A stretch of DNA of 64,000 nt, taken from Cupriavidus sp. U2 (lineage in GTDB: Bacteria; Pseudomonadota; Gammaproteobacteria; Burkholderiales; Burkholderiaceae). The first letter of the stretch is position 1, and each line of letters begins with the position of its first letter. Positions 61,671-64,000 of the stretch are shown one piece after another. The stretch is from assembly GCF_009663685.2 (NCBI RefSeq), contig NZ_RCOG02000028.1:1-64000 (forward strand). The letters run 5' to 3'. The notes beneath the pieces were generated by a model. That model was not told the DNA's origin. It saw only the letters and a list, made by a program, of their open reading frames with translations, and did no database searches. Made by a program: the position numbers and the translations under genes.

Positions 61671-61961
61671 GCGCTGCAGCAGGCGGGCCTCTATCGGGAG
61701 GTCAAGGCGATTTTTGCCGCCGCGGCGGATGACCTGGAGGCGCGCGAGCCGGCACAGGCGTTGCTGCTGCGCGCCGCATCGCCGCACTGGCTCCGCCATG
61801 CCTATGCGCGCACGCTAGTGGTCGACCATCAGGTGCCGCTGCTCTCCGCCCAAGCGCTGCTCGGTCACGCTTCCGTGCAGACCACGGCGGTCTATGCCAG
61901 GACGGACCTGACGCAGTTGCGTGCCTTTGTCGATGCCACATTTGCCGACGATCTTCGTTAG
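61671..61961 (+). pseudogene. tyrosine recombinase, C-terminal remnant
   Basis: The last 96 codons of an integrase-family gene: PHWLRHAYARTLVVDHQVPL (H-x-x-R box), LLGHASVQTTAVYARTDLTQ (second His/Trp position and the nucleophile Tyr) and FADDLR before the stop. An in-frame TAA at 61,668 and loss of upstream sequence remove the first catalytic Arg and the core-binding domain. It comes from a different recombinase than TnpS of the transposon, to judge by the sequence around the active site. Confidence 0.72.
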
Positions 61962-62113
61962 CAATCTCTCAGGCCGGCTGGCGCCGCAGGCGAACCTACG
62001 TTTTGTCGAGCCCAAGCCAGACGGCTCAGATCGACCCTTCTCTGTCAGTCTGCAATATTGCCACCAGTGGCCGGAAGCTAAATTGAACCAGTCTTTCGAA
62101 GCCGGCTGAAGGG

Positions 62114-62524
62114 TTACGGCAGAAATGGCAGATTGTCCTTTATCCACATGAGGTTGGTGCAGACCAACTGAAGGTCGAAGCCCCGAAGACTTAGCCCGCT
62201 CTGGAAAGTCTGACCCGGCTTGGAATAGTGGTGTCGATAGGACGTGGGGGTATCGTATCGAGGCCAACTCCGTAGTTGTGGTGCAACTGGCCGCTTGGGA
62301 TGATCGGTTGCCAGCGCGTTCGGCCGGAGCCGACCCTGAGCAATGAGCTTCTCGACTCTCCACAGGGGAATGGATTCCACCACTGTGTTACGGTCAGGCT
62401 CCCAAAGATTAGCCCCCACGATGCGTCCGCCAATGGGAGACCGCAGGATGAGTAATTTGTGCCCCTGCGACATTAGGGCGATGAGCCTACGTTGACCGAC
62501 TGACAGGGTCATCTCGTCTCCCAT
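62114..62524 (-). CDS. hypothetical protein, 136 residues
   Basis: The family is not recognised. The N-terminal two thirds read like real protein (MTLSVGQRRLIALMSQGHKL, then GRIVGANLWEPDRNTVVESI, PLWRVEKLIAQGRL). The end (from about residue 85) looks less protein-like, so a frameshift near there is possible. A weak GGATCGGCAAG lies upstream of the start; an internal ATG four codons in is an alternative. No linked genes. Confidence 0.45.
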   Translation of the reverse strand: MGDEMTLSVGQRRLIALMSQGHKLLILRSPIGGRIVGANLWEPDRNTVVESIPLWRVEKLIAQGRLRPNALATDHPKRPVAPQLRSWPRYDTPTSYRHHYSKPGQTFQSGLSLRGFDLQLVCTNLMWIKDNLPFLP

Positions 62525-62620
62525 GTTAGCGCTTGCCGATCCAATGCAGCTATACCAACAGAAACGGCAGGGCAGTGGTCAAGGGCGATCGGCGCGAGTT
62601 CGCCGGTTCGCATGCAGCGC

Positions 62621-62654
62621 AAAAAAAATAGGCGCCCAAGTTCAGATGGGCGCC
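62621..62654 (-). terminator. intrinsic terminator (minus strand)
   Basis: GGCGCCCA (62,631-62,638) pairs with TGGGCGCC (62,647-62,654) around an 8-base loop. Eight A residues at 62,621-62,628 become a U-run on the minus strand. It ends a transcript coming from higher coordinates, although no confident gene lies directly upstream before the zinc-ribbon gene at 63,230. Confidence 0.75.
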
Positions 62655-63229
62655 GGGGGGAAGTCGAGACGGGGTCAATTCAGCTCGATGTGCCATTCTT
62701 AACGATTCAATGTGAGACAACAATACCGCTTCGGTTGGGCTTAAGTTATCGAAGAGACACTTAGCAGGAGTCTAAATCTGGGCGCCCACCGGCCTCGCGG
62801 CATCGCCATGCAAAAGGGGCCACCTGTGCTCCAGCGTGGCCCGCCGGCAGCAGTATTGCTCTTGTCGGCGAGTTTAGTGTGGCCGAGTTTTTCATCGCCA
62901 GACATAGCCCCAATGAGGTATTTGGGAGTCTTGGCGGAGTAAGCCCCTGATGCCGGTATGGCTTGAGTGAGAATCAGCCATGAAAGCCCATCACTCCAGC
63001 CTTGAGTTGAACCGATATGGCGCACTAAGGGGGCAGCCTCCGAGCGACTCCAAGCCAGCGGCATACGCCGAAACACACCGCACCAGGCTACCGACCAATA
63101 CCTCCGCGTAGGCTGTCTTCGAAGGGCGCGCTGACTCGCGTCGTCGGCCGTGATTCACCGGCCAGGCCCGGCTCAATCGGCGCCTCGCGACCCTTCGCAG
63201 TCATTGGACGACGTCAATCTTTACGGCCG
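62655..63229. other. 570 bp without a confident gene
   Basis: A minus-strand frame (62,741-63,076) would end 87 bp before the terminator just described, but it shows no family features and mixed codon use. I cannot decide between a small unknown gene and decayed sequence. Confidence 0.4.
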
Positions 63230-63442
63230 CTACGAATCATCAGCAGCCAGTCGCGTCCAGCGATCTGGTGCCTCGCGGTCGGCCGCAGTTAGCAATAGCG
63301 TCTCCCCGCATTGCCGGCAGCGATATGCGAAGGCGTTTTCTCCGGCTGTCGTGCGTAGCGTCTCCGATTTCACCAACTTAGGATGCGGCGCGAAATAGCC
63401 CGGCCGGTCCAGTTGCGACAGGCAAAGGCCACACAGAGACAT
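63230..63442 (-). CDS. small CxxC/CxxC zinc-ribbon-like protein
   Basis: A 70-residue protein with CGLC at residues 4-7 and CRQC at 42-45, a spacing that suits a single zinc ribbon: MSLCGLCLSQLDRPGYFAPH, then FAYRCRQCGETLLLTAADRE. There is a short purine stretch (GGCGGAAAG) ahead of ATG 63442. Family unknown; probably a real small gene. Confidence 0.6.
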   Translation of the reverse strand: MSLCGLCLSQLDRPGYFAPHPKLVKSETLRTTAGENAFAYRCRQCGETLLLTAADREAPDRWTRLAADDS

Positions 63443-63474
63443 CTTTCCGCCTGCTTGATTCGATTTGGAAAGCG

Positions 63475-63493
63475 CCCCGCCTCAGAGGCGGGG
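63475..63493. terminator. GC-rich hairpin, possible terminator
   Basis: CCCCGCCT-CAG-AGGCGGGG is a perfect 8 bp stem. On the minus strand it is followed by CGCTTTCC, so it could end the aminotransferase transcript or lie in the leader of the zinc-ribbon gene. A second hairpin, GCGCC-TTCG-GGCGC, lies at 63,651-63,664, also downstream of the aminotransferase. The rest of 63,494-63,724 holds no gene. Confidence 0.5.
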
Positions 63494-63724
63494 AGCACCG
63501 CCAAATTGTTGATCTCTGTTGTTGGTGAACATCGTTTATGCCTGCGCGGCGATTTCCGTCAGTCGCCCAGCAAACCTTCCGTGTTGGAGCGCCCTTCACG
63601 GTAACGCGCCGGAGGTTGACGCGCACTGCGGTGTGAGACGGTGTGCGTGTGCGCCTTCGGGCGCGCTCCAACATGCAGGACTCCGTGCCCCGCGAGCATC
63701 GTGGGGCGGGAAGTTCCAGTGCAG

Positions 63725-64000
63725 TTACGGAGTGATGTCCTCGAATCCGAACGCTGGCCGATGCTGTGTCAGCCAGCTGCCGCAGCCAGCGAGCGCAGCT
63801 GCCACATCCTCTTCGTTGTTATAGAAGTGGAATGAGAAGCGAACGGCGTTGCGTCGCACAGCGGCTTGAACGTTCTGGGTCTTCAAATGCGCCTGCAGGG
63901 CAAGCGCGGGGCTTTGTCCGCGTTGCGATTCAATGCAGACCATGTTGGCTTGCATTCCAACCTTCGGAAGCTTCAGCGGAACTCCGAGTTCGATGAGGCC
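63725..64000 (-). CDS. class-V aminotransferase/cysteine-desulfurase-like protein, 3' end
   Basis: This is a partial gene running off the right edge. The minus frame is open from the window end and gives LIELGVPLKLPKVGMQANMV, then AVRRNAVRFSFHFYNNEEDV, then a C-terminal helix. RFSFHFYNNEEDV is the typical C-terminal 'RxSxHxYNxxxDV' block of fold-type I class-V PLP enzymes (kynureninase/isopenicillin-N-epimerase/desulfurase-like). The PLP-lysine region is outside the window, so the subfamily cannot be stated. Confidence 0.75.
   Translation of the reverse strand, partial: GLIELGVPLKLPKVGMQANMVCIESQRGQSPALALQAHLKTQNVQAAVRRNAVRFSFHFYNNEEDVAAALAGCGSWLTQHRPAFGFEDITP

Noticed and set aside
1..64000. 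CRISPR arrays, tRNA or rRNA genes
   Set aside because: No regularly spaced direct repeats, CCA-ended cloverleaf or rRNA-like stretch was noticed on either strand.

Overview
The window looks like a Burkholderiales chromosome or chromid, most like Cupriavidus/Ralstonia. This rests on three periplasmic 'Bug' tripartite-tricarboxylate receptors, a Burkholderia-type porin remnant, an EtfBA pair and thiolase of that lineage, and a wealth of CoA-linked catabolic genes. Composition is visibly mosaic. The stretch from about 3.5 to 14.5 kb is AT-richer, while 27-46 kb is GC-rich with strongly biased codon use. No rRNA, tRNA or CRISPR array was seen.

Layout. (1) 1-1.95 kb: an IS3-family element with a 309 bp tandem duplication of its 3' end, sitting in a zinc-type alcohol dehydrogenase gene of which only the C-terminal part remains. 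Gene-poor, decayed DNA follows to 3.6 kb. (2) 3.6-21.6 kb: an accessory catabolic island. A + strand unit encodes a DECR-like SDR, a crotonase, an AMP-dependent acyl-CoA synthetase with two compensating indels, and an isovaleryl/citronellyl-CoA-dehydrogenase-like enzyme. A - strand unit encodes a CaiB CoA-transferase, a MaoC protein, a Bug receptor and a crotonase. A second + unit encodes AtuA split into two genes and a biotin-dependent acyl-CoA carboxylase (beta and alpha), followed by two overlapping IclR regulators. Together these resemble an acyclic-terpene (Atu) or leucine/isovalerate (Liu) type pathway for a methyl-branched acid. A shared TTCCATTTTA motif lies in front of several of these units. 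(3) 21.6-27.5 kb: an IS66 remnant, then ornithine cyclodeaminase, an APC permease, a histone-deacetylase/acetylpolyamine-amidohydrolase-like enzyme and a divergent Lrp/AsnC regulator. (4) 27.5-41 kb: a GC-rich carboxylic-acid catabolic region with an acyl-CoA dehydrogenase, two HIBADH-family dehydrogenases, an aldehyde dehydrogenase, two Bug receptors, two LysR regulators, an MmgE/PrpD protein and an ADP-forming-type CoA ligase. Two gene fragments (alpha/beta hydrolase and metallo-beta-lactamase) show that this operon has been eroding. (5) 41.6-46.6 kb: etfB, etfA, a FadB-like bifunctional enzyme and a PcaF-type thiolase.

(6) 46,698-60,227: a complete 13.5 kb Tn3-superfamily transposon of the Tn4651 type. 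It has 35 bp perfect terminal inverted repeats extended to about 90 bp and a CTTAG target duplication. It carries tnpS/tnpT with a resolution site, a small tnpC-position gene and tnpA. Its passengers are a c-di-GMP phosphodiesterase response regulator (REC-EAL), a 1434-residue hybrid histidine kinase and a cysteine-dioxygenase-like cupin. A mobile phosphorelay/c-di-GMP module is the most striking content of the window. (7) 60.2-64 kb: a two-TM protein, inverted fragments of tyrosine recombinases, small unknown genes and the 3' end of a class-V aminotransferase running off the window.
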